This document shows positions 1 through 5,946 of a DNA stretch of 5,946 nucleotides, in pieces. The first letter of the stretch is position 1, and each line of letters starts with the position of its first letter. This stretch comes from Planctomycetota bacterium (GTDB taxonomy: Bacteria; Planctomycetota; B129-G9). The notes under the pieces are model-generated. The model worked only from the letters and a program-made list of their open reading frames with translations, had not been told where the DNA came from and did no database searches. A program made the translations under genes and the position numbers. The DNA is taken from contig QNCA01000099.1 in assembly GCA_003644325.1 (NCBI GenBank), forward strand, positions 1 to 5,946, written 5' to 3'.

Positions 1-194
1 CGCGTAATATGCCATTTATGTTTGCTTTGTGAGTAAATGATGGAAATCCAAGTCAGAGGCGCTCCTTTCGGGAAAGCGTCTTGGGACGGAAAGTCGCCTC
101 CGCGTTAATGACTGATGTCGTCGGCGGTTGGCGTTTCCGCCATCAAACCCCGTGCTGGACAGTATTGGGTCTGCCCCCTTTTCCTGTTATTTTG
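1..194. other. Non-coding region downstream of the oxidoreductase gene
   Basis: I see no gene here. On the minus strand a frame without a stop runs from about 108 to the window edge, reading ...AFPKGAPLTWISIIYSQSK..., but it has no ATG, GTG or TTG start and follows a stop directly. It could be a piece of a dispersed repeat and not a protein. Two short hairpins occur. At 129-142 there is TGGCG/CGCCA, with a GAAA tetraloop when read on the minus strand. At 167-176 there is GGG/CCC around TCTG. Neither is followed by a U-tract, so no convincing terminator for the upstream gene is visible. Confidence 0.5.
159..187. repeat. Short REP-like imperfect palindrome (GGGTCTGCCC core)
   Basis: The core GGG-TCTG-CCC at 167-176 is flanked by ACAG (159-162) and CTGT (184-187), giving a nested imperfect palindrome just past the oxidoreductase stop codon. 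The 'GGGTCTGYCCC' core resembles palindromes often seen between genes in environmental bacteria and near REP-associated (IS200-like) transposases. That resemblance is from memory. Only one copy is in this window, so its repeat status is inferred. Confidence 0.3.
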
Positions 195-2873
195 TTACTT
201 CATGGCGGCGGCTATCTTGTCCGGCGTTATGGGCAGGTGTGTGACGCGCGCGCCCACCGCGTCTTCGATGGCGTTCGCCACGGCGGCGGCGGTTGGGACC
301 ATGACAATCTCACCGCAGCCGACACCGCCGAAGGTTCCGTTGGGACGGTACGTCTCGACAAAGTGCGTCTCGGTCAGCGGCGAATTGGTGAAGTTCGGTA
401 TCCCGCCCTTGACAAGGGTGTTGGTCTCGGGGTGTTTATAGTCTTCCCACAGGCCGAATCCCACTCCCATGTTCAGGCCGCCCTCGAACTGTCCTTCAAC
501 GGCAAGGGGGTTCAGTATCGTGCCGATGTCGCCGATGGCGGTCATCTTTAATACGTTTACCTTTCCGGTCTTCTCGTCGACTTCGACTTCGGCCATCTGG
601 GCGATGTAGGCGCGGTTTTCGTACGGGCGGCCCTGGCCGGTCTTCGCATCGGTATCGGTCGTGTCGCACACATGCTTGCCGATATACCTGGTGGGGAGGT
701 TCTTTCCAATCATGTCTTCAAACGTTTTGCAGTTGTTTTCATCCATCGTCTTTTTCAGTTTATCGCAGGCGTTGACGATGGCCCTGCCGGTGAGAGTGGT
801 CTGGCGGCTGCCGGCGGAAGGGCCGGAATGCGGCGCGCGCGCCATGTCGCGTCCGTCGTAGCGTATCTTTTCTTTGGGAACGCCGAGCGCCTTGTTCACG
901 ATGGTCGCTATCTGGATGTCACCGCCTTCGCCCGGGTCAGCGACGGTCGCGCGCACGGTGATGCCGCCGTCGGGGTCGATATCAACCCACGCCTCGCTGC
1001 CGTCCTTGGCGCCGTCGGAGCCGACGCCGAAGTATGCGCCGGCGATGCCCACGCCGCGTTTTTTCCCGGGCGCGGACTCCCTCGCGGCCTTTTCCTTCGC
1101 GGCCTTGAAGAGTGGCTCCAGTTTCTCCAAGATGCCCGGGAAAGGCGCCACCTCCAGCGGTGCGTTGGTGGAGTCGGTATCGCCCATCACCTGCGCGTTT
1201 TTCTTCCTGATTTCAAGCGGATCCATGCCGATTTTTCGGGCGAGCATGTCGATGAGCGACTCGGAGGCGAAGTGCATTTGTGGCGCGCCGAAGCCGCGGA
1301 ACGCGCCGCCGGGGATGTGGTTGGTCGTGACCATCCGCCCCAGTGCCCAGAGGTTCTCGTAGCGATACGGCCCGCCGAAGTTGTGCAGGCCCCTGATGAC
1401 CGTGCCCTCGCTCCAGTAGAGGTACGCGCCGTTATCCACGTCAAAGTCGCACCACAGCGCCTTGAACGTGCCGTCCCTGTCCGCGCCCAGTTTCATGCGC
1501 ATGTAGTAAGGATGGCGCTTGCACGTGCAGTTTATCGTCTCGGCCATCGTGTAAACTATCTTGCAGGGGCGGCGGAACTTCAGCGCCGCCGCGCCGGCCA
1601 GGCCCTCGCAGGTGACGTTGAGTTTCGCGCCGAACATCCCGCCGGAATAGTTTTCTATCAGGCGTATCTTGTCCTTCTTGACGCCCAGCGCTATGGCCAG
1701 TTGCTTCGCGTGGTAATGTATGACGATGCTGCGGCACATGATGGTAAGGCGGTCTTCCTCGTCGAAGAAGGCAAGCGCGGAATCCGGCTCCAGGAAGAGG
1801 TGCGGCGTGAGCGTTGTCGTGAACTCGCCCTCGACAACGACCTCGCACTTCTCTATGGCATTCTCCGGGTCGTCGCCCTTGAGCAGCGGCTGCTCGAAAC
1901 TCTTGTTGGGGTATGCGTCGTGTATCCGCACGGCATCGGGGGCCATCGATTCGGCGGGCGTGAAGCAGGCGGGCAGTTCCTCGTACTCGACCCTCACCTT
2001 CTTCGCCGCCGCCTCCGCTTCTTCAATGGTCTCCGCGGCCACTATGGCCACGGGGTCGCCCCACATCCTTACGCGGTCTTCGCAGAGTACCGGCTCGTCG
2101 GCCATGGGCGGCTTGAACTGCGGATGCGTGCCGTATATCAGGCGGTTCTTGCCCTTGATGTCTTTCGCTGTAACGACGCCGGCCACGCCGGGCATCTTTT
2201 CCGCCTCGGTCGTATCGATGGAGAGTATCTTCGCGTGATGATGCGGGCTGCGGACCGCCTTCAGGTGAAGGATGCCGACGGGTTCCGGCACGTCGTCGCC
2301 GAAGGGCGCCGTGCCGCACGCCTTCATTATAGCGGTGGGGCGGGGGACGGGTTTTCCGATGATGCCTTCGGATTCATCGACCTTCAAGTCATCCTCGGTA
2401 ATCTCGCCGCGCAGCAGCCTGCCGGCCAACTGCACGGCGCGGATGATGGCGGTGTAGCCGGTGCAGCGGCAGAGGTTGTGCTTGAAGTGCTCGCGTATTT
2501 CCTGCTCGGAGGGGTTGTCGTTCTTATCCAGCAGGACCTTCGCCGCGACGACCATGCCCGGCGTGCAGAACCCGCACTGGATGGCGCCGGCGTAGGCGAA
2601 CGCCTTTTGTATGATATGGGGATTTTCCGGCGTGCCTATGCCCTCGATCGTCGTTATCCGTGCGCCAGGCTCAATCTTCTCCAGCGGCATCCGGCAGGAG
2701 CGCACCAGTTCCCCGTCGATGATGACGGAACAGGCGCCGCAGTAGCCCTGGTTGCAGGATTTCTTGGTGCCCTTCATGCCGAAGTTATCGCGTAGGATGT
2801 CCAAGAGGCTTCTCTTCGGGTCGGCGATTACTCTTCGTGGAATACCGTTGATGTTCAGAATTCTGTCTATCAT
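195..2873 (-). CDS. Mop-type aldehyde oxidoreductase (xanthine oxidase family molybdenum hydroxylase, no FAD domain)
   Basis: 892 residues, close to the 907 of Desulfovibrio gigas Mop, which oxidises aldehydes to acids using a molybdopterin cytosine dinucleotide cofactor and two [2Fe-2S] clusters. Domains in order: ferredoxin-like [2Fe-2S] domain with Cys40, 45, 48, 60 (CNQGYCGAC, then C60); helical [2Fe-2S] domain with Cys100, 103, 135, 137 (QCGFC, CRCTGY); then the two Mo-binding domains, starting near residue 175, with GGMFGAK (411-417), GAFRGFGAPQ (523-532), SGPSAGSRQ (683-691) and the catalytic Glu855 in GCGE. The first six cluster cysteines have the same numbering as in D. gigas Mop. 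There is no flavin domain, so electrons probably leave to a ferredoxin or flavodoxin. IHYH (385-388) matches Mop's VHLH and not the TQxP of typical xanthine dehydrogenases. I chose ATG at 2873 because CCGGAGGAA lies 7 bases upstream and the 28-codon extension to 2957 would overlap the promoter. The exact substrate cannot be read from sequence. No Mo-cofactor insertion gene is adjacent. Probably cytoplasmic, as no signal peptide is visible. Confidence 0.93.
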   Translation of the reverse strand: MIDRILNINGIPRRVIADPKRSLLDILRDNFGMKGTKKSCNQGYCGACSVIIDGELVRSCRMPLEKIEPGARITTIEGIGTPENPHIIQKAFAYAGAIQCGFCTPGMVVAAKVLLDKNDNPSEQEIREHFKHNLCRCTGYTAIIRAVQLAGRLLRGEITEDDLKVDESEGIIGKPVPRPTAIMKACGTAPFGDDVPEPVGILHLKAVRSPHHHAKILSIDTTEAEKMPGVAGVVTAKDIKGKNRLIYGTHPQFKPPMADEPVLCEDRVRMWGDPVAIVAAETIEEAEAAAKKVRVEYEELPACFTPAESMAPDAVRIHDAYPNKSFEQPLLKGDDPENAIEKCEVVVEGEFTTTLTPHLFLEPDSALAFFDEEDRLTIMCRSIVIHYHAKQLAIALGVKKDKIRLIENYSGGMFGAKLNVTCEGLAGAAALKFRRPCKIVYTMAETINCTCKRHPYYMRMKLGADRDGTFKALWCDFDVDNGAYLYWSEGTVIRGLHNFGGPYRYENLWALGRMVTTNHIPGGAFRGFGAPQMHFASESLIDMLARKIGMDPLEIRKKNAQVMGDTDSTNAPLEVAPFPGILEKLEPLFKAAKEKAARESAPGKKRGVGIAGAYFGVGSDGAKDGSEAWVDIDPDGGITVRATVADPGEGGDIQIATIVNKALGVPKEKIRYDGRDMARAPHSGPSAGSRQTTLTGRAIVNACDKLKKTMDENNCKTFEDMIGKNLPTRYIGKHVCDTTDTDAKTGQGRPYENRAYIAQMAEVEVDEKTGKVNVLKMTAIGDIGTILNPLAVEGQFEGGLNMGVGFGLWEDYKHPETNTLVKGGIPNFTNSPLTETHFVETYRPNGTFGGVGCGEIVMVPTAAAVANAIEDAVGARVTHLPITPDKIAAAMK

Positions 2874-2880
2874 TACGATT

Positions 2881-2885
2881 CCTCC
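2881..2885 (-). promoter_or_regulatory. Ribosome binding site of the aldehyde oxidoreductase gene
   Basis: The minus strand reads GGAGG followed by 7 bases and ATG at 2873. This strong Shine-Dalgarno site decides the start codon. No comparable site lies before the longer in-frame start at 2957. Confidence 0.85.
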
Positions 2886-2925
2886 GGGTAAGCGTTCAAC
2901 GAAATCCGAATTTTCAAGGGCGGGT

Positions 2926-2954
2926 ATTCTAACGGGAAGCCGCCAATATATCAA
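2926..2954 (-). promoter_or_regulatory. Sigma70-like promoter of the aldehyde oxidoreductase gene
   Basis: On the minus strand a -35 box TTGATA (2954-2949), a 17-base spacer and a -10 box TAGAAT (2931-2926) match the housekeeping promoter pattern. Transcription would start near 2919, leaving a leader of about 46 bases before the ATG at 2873. The boxes fall inside the longer open frame to 2957, which argues against that longer start. Confidence 0.65.
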
Positions 2955-2983
2955 CATCCTGCCTGCAGAAAAATGGGATGCAG

Positions 2984-3142
2984 CCGCGGATTACGCAACT
3001 TGTCCCGACTCGTCGCAGAGAAAAAACCGACCTACAATATCGCCGCAGATGAACGCCGATGGACGCAAATACTTCCCTGGCCAGCCTGCCCAGCTTGCCC
3101 GCATGGGTACGGGTCGGGAGATTTCGCAGATTAATTTCCTTT
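2984..3142. repeat. Degenerate intergenic repeat region (GCAGAT/AACGC family)
   Basis: This gene-free stretch contains several related short words: GCGGATTACGC (about 2985-2995), CGCAGAT at both 3044-3050 (as CCGCAGAT) and 3125-3131, and the tandem GATGAACGCC/GATGGACGCA at 3048-3067. Such 'GCAGATTAACGCAGATGAACGC' strings are, from memory, a common dispersed intergenic repeat in environmental bacteria. Frames through it (for instance PQMNADGRKYF on the plus strand) look like chance translations. No promoter-like or RNA structure of note was seen between 3068 and 3120. Confidence 0.4.
3048..3067 (+). repeat. Two-copy 10-bp tandem repeat
   Basis: GATGAACGCC (3048-3057) is followed directly by GATGGACGCA (3058-3067), matching at 8 of 10 positions. 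It is the clearest part of the repeat region around it. Confidence 0.55.
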
Positions 3143-3155
3143 TGCCGGGCCTTAC

Positions 3156-3168
3156 GGTGACGGTCACC
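3156..3168. repeat. 13-bp interrupted palindrome GGTGAC-G-GTCACC
   Basis: Perfect 6-base arms (3156-3161 and 3163-3168) surround one central base. It overlaps the stop codon of the intron reverse transcriptase fragment and lies near the point where intron similarity ends. It may be a chance palindrome, a protein-binding site or a scar; nothing else in the sequence decides. Confidence 0.35.
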
Positions 3169-3376
3169 TTTCGTGGTTCTTTAACCAGTCAATCTTCAAT
3201 AATTCCTTGATGAACCTTGCCGGGTTACGGCCGCGGCCTCTTCGGAATAATTCCCTGAGCCTGTCTTTGAAACGTTTGACACCGGCAGGTGCAACTTTAA
3301 GTCGCGGCTGCTTGTGAAACGTCATGCTGTAGCCCGGGAATCTCCGGGTCCACGGCCTGGCAACCGCATCCGACAT
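3164..3376 (-). pseudogene. Group II intron reverse transcriptase/maturase (LtrA-like), C-terminal fragment
   Basis: The frame reads [15 protein letters not shown], then [23 protein letters not shown] and RFIKEL. This matches the end of reverse transcriptase domain 7 and the maturase domain X of group II intron proteins (family pattern roughly SAVARPWERKFLGYSF...RIAPKSLKRFKERVRELTRR). Full-length relatives have about 400-450 residues. Here only about 55-60 are recognisable, with no YADD catalytic motif and no HNH domain. Similarity ends at RFIKEL, after which LKIDWLKNHER runs to a stop at 3164. The ATG at 3457 that opens this frame lies within intron RNA sequence, so residues 1-27 of that 97-residue frame are translated ribozyme and not protein ancestry. 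Proline in FPGYS replaces the usual leucine, a further sign of decay. Confidence 0.8.
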
Positions 3377-3540
<164 letters not shown>

Positions 3541-3541
3541 C

Positions 3542-3575
3542 AAATAGAAAGGCCCCCGGAGTTTCGGGGGCCTTT
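3542..3575 (-). terminator. Rho-independent terminator of gdhA
   Basis: An 11-base-pair perfect stem (3548-3558 with 3565-3575, six-base loop) is GC-rich (GGCCCCCG/CGGGGGCC) and ends on the minus strand in CCTTTCTATTTG, a U-rich tail. It lies about 110 bases past the gdhA stop. The stem is nearly symmetric, so it may also stop plus-strand transcription, although no plus-strand gene is present. The group II intron remnant starts at 3540, directly after this tail. Confidence 0.8.
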
Positions 3576-3646
3576 GCTACGTTTAACTTTCTTCTATTCA
3601 AACAAATCTGATTTGAACGATATCGCGTTTTGCGCATCATTCGAAC

Positions 3647-3681
3647 TGTCTTTAGTCCAAAGTCTATTGTCTAAAGTCCAC
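3647..3681. repeat. Five tandem 7-bp repeats, consensus WGTCYWW
   Basis: TGTCTTT, AGTCCAA, AGTCTAT, TGTCTAA and AGTCCAC follow one another without gaps, GTC being fixed in every unit (the last unit ends in C). They lie 3 bases beyond the gdhA stop codon, between gene and terminator. Similar 'tagacaatagactttagact' heptamer runs are, from memory, found near genes in several uncultivated bacterial lineages. Function is unknown. Unit variation suggests an old, decayed array or slippage. Confidence 0.6.
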
Positions 3682-3684
3682 TAA

Positions 3685-4938
3685 TCATGGATAAATGCCG
3701 CGCAGTTTGGTCGCCTCTGCGACGCGGCTGACCGCCAGGATGTACGCGGCGGTTCGCAGGTCGCACTTCTCCCTCTTGGCGGTATCCCACGTGTCTTCAA
3801 AGGCCCTGCCCATGATTCCCTTGAGGTGGTGGAAGACCTCCTTCTCGGTCCAGAAGAAGCCCTGGAGACCCTGCACCCATTCGAAATAGGATACGGTCAC
3901 GCCGCCGGCGTTGGCCAGTATGTCCGGGATGCAGATGGTCTTCTTGGCGCGAAATACGGCGTCCGCTTCCGGCGTGGTGGGGCCGTTGGCGGCCTCTGCG
4001 ATGATTTTGGCCTTCACGCGGCGGGCATTGTCCGCCTGGATGACGTTCTCAAGGGCCGCGGGCACGAGGATGTCGCAGTTGCACTCGAGGAGTTCTTCGT
4101 TCGTGATCTTCGATGTACCCTTCAGGCCCACGACGGTTGTGGTTTTCCTTTTGTGCTCCATTGCGGTTTCGGGGTTGATTCCCTTGGCGTTGTAGATGCC
4201 GCCCTTGGAGTCGCTGACCGCGACGACCTTCGCCCCGGCATCGTGCAGGAACTTCGCGGCGAAGAAGCCCGCGTTGCCGTAGCCCTGCACGGCGACCTTC
4301 TTGTTCTTCAGCGTGGTGCGCATCTTTTTTACGGCCGCCTGAATCGTGTAGAAGCAACCCTGGGCCGTTGCGACGTTGCGACCGAGCGAACCTCCTATCT
4401 CCAGCGGCTTGCCGGTGATGACGTGGGGGACGCAGTAGCCCTTGTTCATGGAGTAGGTGTCCATTATCCACGCCATCGTCTGCGGGTTGGTGTTCACGTC
4501 GGGCGCCGGAATGTCCTTTTCCGGGCCGATAATCACGTTGATTTCCGAAGCGAAACGGCGGGTCATGCGCTCGATTTCACCCTGAGACATCTCTTTCGGG
4601 TTACAGACGACGCCGCCCTTGCCGCCGCCGTAAGGGATGTTGACCACCGAACACTTCCAGGTCATCCACATGGCCAGGGCCTTGACCTCGTCCAGTGTGA
4701 CATCCTGGTGGTAGCGGATGCCGCCCTTGCACGGCCCGCGCGTCGAGGAGTGCTGCACGCGGTAGCCTTCGAAGACCTTCACGCTGCCGTCGTCCATCTT
4801 GGTCGGGATTGACACGATGAGCGCGCGCCGCGGCTTGCGCAGTATCGCGTGGATGTCGGGGTCCAGTTTCATCTTTCCCGCGACCGCGTCAAGTTGTTCG
4901 AGCGCCATTTCCCATGGATTGAATTTTACCTTTGCCAT
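3685..4938 (-). CDS. gdhA: Glutamate dehydrogenase (Glu/Leu/Phe/Val dehydrogenase family)
   Basis: 417 residues, the usual length of hexameric bacterial and archaeal glutamate dehydrogenases, cytoplasmic enzymes that interconvert glutamate and 2-oxoglutarate plus ammonia with NAD(P). The N-terminal substrate domain carries GPCKGGIR (Lys71), MTWK (Lys95), the catalytic lysine in GGGKGG (Lys107) and the catalytic aspartate in PAPDVNT (Asp147). The dinucleotide-binding domain has VQGYGNAG (217-224). [12 protein letters not shown] (343-354) gives the conserved serine (Ser350) near the substrate. These residues favour glutamate over leucine or phenylalanine dehydrogenases, which are shorter. [12 protein letters not shown] (239-250) resembles the Pyrococcus-type enzyme, and the coenzyme (NAD or NADP) is not decided. 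The ATG at 4938 follows GGAGGT by 7 bases; an in-frame TTG at 4953 lies inside that site and is rejected. The gene has its own promoter and terminator. All key residues are intact. Confidence 0.95.
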   Translation of the reverse strand: MAKVKFNPWEMALEQLDAVAGKMKLDPDIHAILRKPRRALIVSIPTKMDDGSVKVFEGYRVQHSSTRGPCKGGIRYHQDVTLDEVKALAMWMTWKCSVVNIPYGGGKGGVVCNPKEMSQGEIERMTRRFASEINVIIGPEKDIPAPDVNTNPQTMAWIMDTYSMNKGYCVPHVITGKPLEIGGSLGRNVATAQGCFYTIQAAVKKMRTTLKNKKVAVQGYGNAGFFAAKFLHDAGAKVVAVSDSKGGIYNAKGINPETAMEHKRKTTTVVGLKGTSKITNEELLECNCDILVPAALENVIQADNARRVKAKIIAEAANGPTTPEADAVFRAKKTICIPDILANAGGVTVSYFEWVQGLQGFFWTEKEVFHHLKGIMGRAFEDTWDTAKREKCDLRTAAYILAVSRVAEATKLRGIYP

Positions 4939-4945
4939 GTTGGGC

Positions 4946-4951
4946 ACCTCC
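4946..4951 (-). promoter_or_regulatory. Ribosome binding site of gdhA
   Basis: GGAGGT on the minus strand is followed by GCCCAAC and ATG. The strength and spacing fix the start at 4938. Confidence 0.85.
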
Positions 4952-4967
4952 AATCTATTAGTATTTA

Positions 4968-4989
4968 GCCTCTTGGGGAGCCAAGGGGC
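4968..4989 (-). promoter_or_regulatory. Hairpin in the gdhA leader
   Basis: CTTGG (4972-4976) pairs with CCAAG (4981-4985) across a four-base loop. After one mismatch (4971 with 4986) GCC/GGC extends the stem (4968-4970, 4987-4989). It lies in the predicted leader, 17 bases upstream of the ribosome binding site and not overlapping it. It could stabilise the message or be incidental. I do not recognise a riboswitch. Confidence 0.35.
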
Positions 4990-5010
4990 GCCAACCAGTA
5001 AAAGGGCGAA

Positions 5011-5039
5011 ATTTTAGTCCTGTTTCCGGAGACTGTCAA
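5011..5039 (-). promoter_or_regulatory. Sigma70-like promoter of gdhA
   Basis: A perfect -35 box TTGACA (5039-5034), a 17-base spacer and TAAAAT (5016-5011) form a near-consensus promoter on the minus strand. The start of transcription would fall near 5004, giving a leader of about 66 bases. The strength of the boxes suggests steady high expression unless it is repressed. Confidence 0.75.
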
Positions 5040-5076
5040 AAGAATTCCGACAAGATTTATCAATTATGCGGCCAAA

Positions 5077-5098
5077 TCGCGGTAAACGCCGACCGCGA
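5077..5098. promoter_or_regulatory. Inverted repeat upstream of the gdhA promoter, possible operator
   Basis: Perfect 7-base arms TCGCGGT (5077-5083) and ACCGCGA (5092-5098) surround an 8-base centre. The centre of symmetry is about 48 bases upstream of the -35 box, a position suited to an activator site. As RNA from ribBA read-through it would be a stable hairpin followed by only three Us, so it could alternatively help end ribBA transcription. Which role applies is not decided by the sequence. Confidence 0.4.
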
Positions 5099-5115
5099 CA
5101 GATGATAGGACATGT

Positions 5116-5150
5116 AAAAAATTCTCGGAAAGGCGATTTCCCCGGGAAAT
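5116..5150 (-). terminator. Weak terminator candidate downstream of ribBA
   Basis: A 15-base palindrome (ATTTCCC-C-GGGAAAT, 5136-5150) overlaps an alternative hairpin GGAAA/TTTCC (5127-5131 with 5137-5141). The latter is followed on the minus strand by GAGAA and six Ts (5121-5116). It starts about 67 bases past the ribBA stop. The stems are short and compete, so termination here may be partial. Confidence 0.35.
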
Positions 5151-5216
5151 TGAGCCCTTCTTGATGTAGCGGGATTGTCATGCCGGAAGAGACCGATTGC
5201 TTACGAGAGGTGCGGG

Positions 5217-5946
5217 TTACACCTCGTCGAGGAGGTGGCCCATCTTTTCTTTCTTTGTTTTCAGGTAGGTCTTGTTTGCCTCGGTGGGGGGGATGACTAT
5301 GGGAACTCGCTCTACTATGGAGAGGCCGTAGCCTTCGAGGCCCTTGTATTTGCGCGGGTTGTTGGAAAGAAGCCGCAGCCTGTACACGCCCAGGTCTACG
5401 AGTATCTGCGCGCCGATGCCGTAGTCGCGCTCGTCGGGCTTGAAGCCCAGCATTACGTTGGCTTCGACGGTGTCGTGACCGCGCTCTTGCAGTTCGTACG
5501 CGCGCAGTTTGTTGCGCAGGCCGATGCCGCGGCCTTCCTGGCGCATATAGACGAGCACGCCCTTGCCTTCAGCCGCAATCATCCTCATCGCGGTCTCCAA
5601 CTGGTCCCCGCAGTCGCAACGCAATGAGTGGAAAATGTCGCCGGTGAGGCATTCCGAATGCACGCGCGTCAGGATGGCCTCGTCGTCCTTGCACTCGAAC
5701 TTTTCCTGCCCGTCCTTCAGGCCCGCGCACAGCGCCAGGTGTTCGTCCTTGTCCACGTACGACGAGTAATACATGAGCGTGAACTCGCCGAAGCGCGTCG
5801 GCAACTTCACCCGGCTGCCGCGCTCGACCAGTTTCTCTTTCTTGCGGCGGTACCGGATGAGGTCAGCCACGCTGCACATCTTCAGGCCGTGCCTTGCGCA
5901 GAACTCCTTCAACTGGGGCACGCGCGCCATCGTGCCGTCTTCATTC
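5217..5946 (-). CDS. ribBA: Riboflavin synthesis RibBA, 3' part: end of DHBP synthase plus GTP cyclohydrolase II (partial at window edge)
   Basis: 242 residues are visible and the 5' part lies beyond the window. The frame continues upstream of the internal Met at 5930 to the edge as [11 protein letters not shown], the closing motif of 3,4-dihydroxy-2-butanone 4-phosphate synthase, so this is a fused RibBA and not a stand-alone RibA. After a linker ([12 protein letters not shown]) comes GTP cyclohydrolase II, which opens GTP to the pyrimidine that starts riboflavin synthesis. Counted from the Met at 5930, zinc ligands are Cys94, Cys105 and Cys107 (HSECLTGD...RCDCGDQ). [10 protein letters not shown] (129-138), the catalytic DERDYG (166-171), [15 protein letters not shown] (189-203) and [13 protein letters not shown] follow. 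The C-terminus, KMGHLLDEV, is complete and normal. RibBA proteins usually have about 400 residues, so roughly 160-170 are off-window. No FMN riboswitch can be judged because the leader is outside. Confidence 0.92.
   Translation of the reverse strand, partial: NEDGTMARVPQLKEFCARHGLKMCSVADLIRYRRKKEKLVERGSRVKLPTRFGEFTLMYYSSYVDKDEHLALCAGLKDGQEKFECKDDEAILTRVHSECLTGDIFHSLRCDCGDQLETAMRMIAAEGKGVLVYMRQEGRGIGLRNKLRAYELQERGHDTVEANVMLGFKPDERDYGIGAQILVDLGVYRLRLLSNNPRKYKGLEGYGLSIVERVPIVIPPTEANKTYLKTKKEKMGHLLDEV

Noticed and set aside
1..13. Possible palindrome centred on CGCG at the window edge (CGCGTAATATGCC)
   Set aside because: Only one arm is present in the window, so symmetry cannot be judged.
60..78. 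Terminator-like hairpin (CTTT-CGGG-AAAG with flanking CGCT/AGCG)
   Set aside because: The stems are four base pairs, mutually exclusive, and have no U-tract on either strand.
672..2795. A 707-codon open frame on the plus strand
   Set aside because: It is antisense to the Mo hydroxylase, whose minus-strand frame shows all cofactor motifs. The plus frame has no recognisable domain and an arginine/alanine/glycine-rich make-up typical of the complement of GC-rich coding DNA.
2874..2957. A 28-residue N-terminal extension of the Mo hydroxylase
   Set aside because: The extension overlaps the -35 and -10 boxes, lacks a ribosome binding site, and D. gigas Mop begins at the equivalent of the internal Met, with the same cysteine numbering.
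2958..3200. Intron domain V/VI at the 3' end
   Set aside because: I looked on the minus strand for the conserved domain V hairpin (AGC start, GAGCCGT-like stem with a GAAA-type loop) and found nothing comparable, so the 3' end appears lost.
3597..3617. TTCAAA/TTTGAA inverted repeat between terminator and gdhA
   Set aside because: The arms are short and AT-rich, lie in a transcribed 3' region and have no supporting context; it is likely chance.
4049..4471. A 140-codon minus-strand frame inside gdhA
   Set aside because: It is a shifted-frame shadow of gdhA: Arg/Gly-rich, with no start signal and no known motif.
3826..4812. A 328-codon open frame on the plus strand
   Set aside because: It is antisense to gdhA, with no family motifs. 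The minus-strand frame is a textbook glutamate dehydrogenase.

Overview
The window holds three protein-coding genes, all on the minus strand. Read in transcription order from the right edge they are: the 3' part of a bifunctional riboflavin gene (ribBA, cut by the window end), a complete glutamate dehydrogenase gene (gdhA), and a complete molybdenum hydroxylase of the Desulfovibrio Mop aldehyde oxidoreductase type. Both complete genes have their own well-formed sigma70-like promoter (TTGACA-N17-TAAAAT for gdhA, TTGATA-N17-TAGAAT for the oxidoreductase) and a GGAGG-type ribosome binding site. I therefore read them as separate transcription units and not as one operon.

Layout. 1-194: no gene; short palindromes and a possible dispersed repeat. 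195-2873: Mo/Fe-S aldehyde oxidoreductase. 2881-2954: its ribosome binding site and promoter. 2984-3142: an intergenic stretch with degenerate 'GCAGATNAACGC'-like repeats. 3164-3540: a shrunken group II intron (5' domain I RNA joined directly to the maturase end of its reverse transcriptase gene), sitting just past the Rho-independent terminator of gdhA (3548-3575). 3647-3681: five tandem heptamers next to the gdhA stop. 3685-4938: gdhA. 4939-5216: gdhA leader and promoter, an inverted repeat upstream of it, and a weak terminator candidate for ribBA. 5217-5946: ribBA 3' part.

Organism. The genes are GC-rich and the intergenic DNA richer in AT. Strong Shine-Dalgarno sites and sigma70 boxes point to a bacterium. 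A Mop-type Mo hydroxylase without a flavin domain and a hexameric-type glutamate dehydrogenase fit an anaerobe that ferments or oxidises organic or amino acids. The dispersed intergenic repeats are of a kind I associate with uncultivated environmental lineages (Planctomycetota or deltaproteobacteria-like), but the phylum cannot be fixed from this sequence.

How the genes work together. GdhA links glutamate to 2-oxoglutarate and ammonia, RibBA feeds flavin synthesis, and the Mo enzyme oxidises an aldehyde or related substrate. No direct functional link is visible. I see no undescribed defence or mobile system. The most informative non-gene feature is the intron remnant, whose position immediately after a terminator hairpin matches the insertion habit of bacterial class C group II introns.
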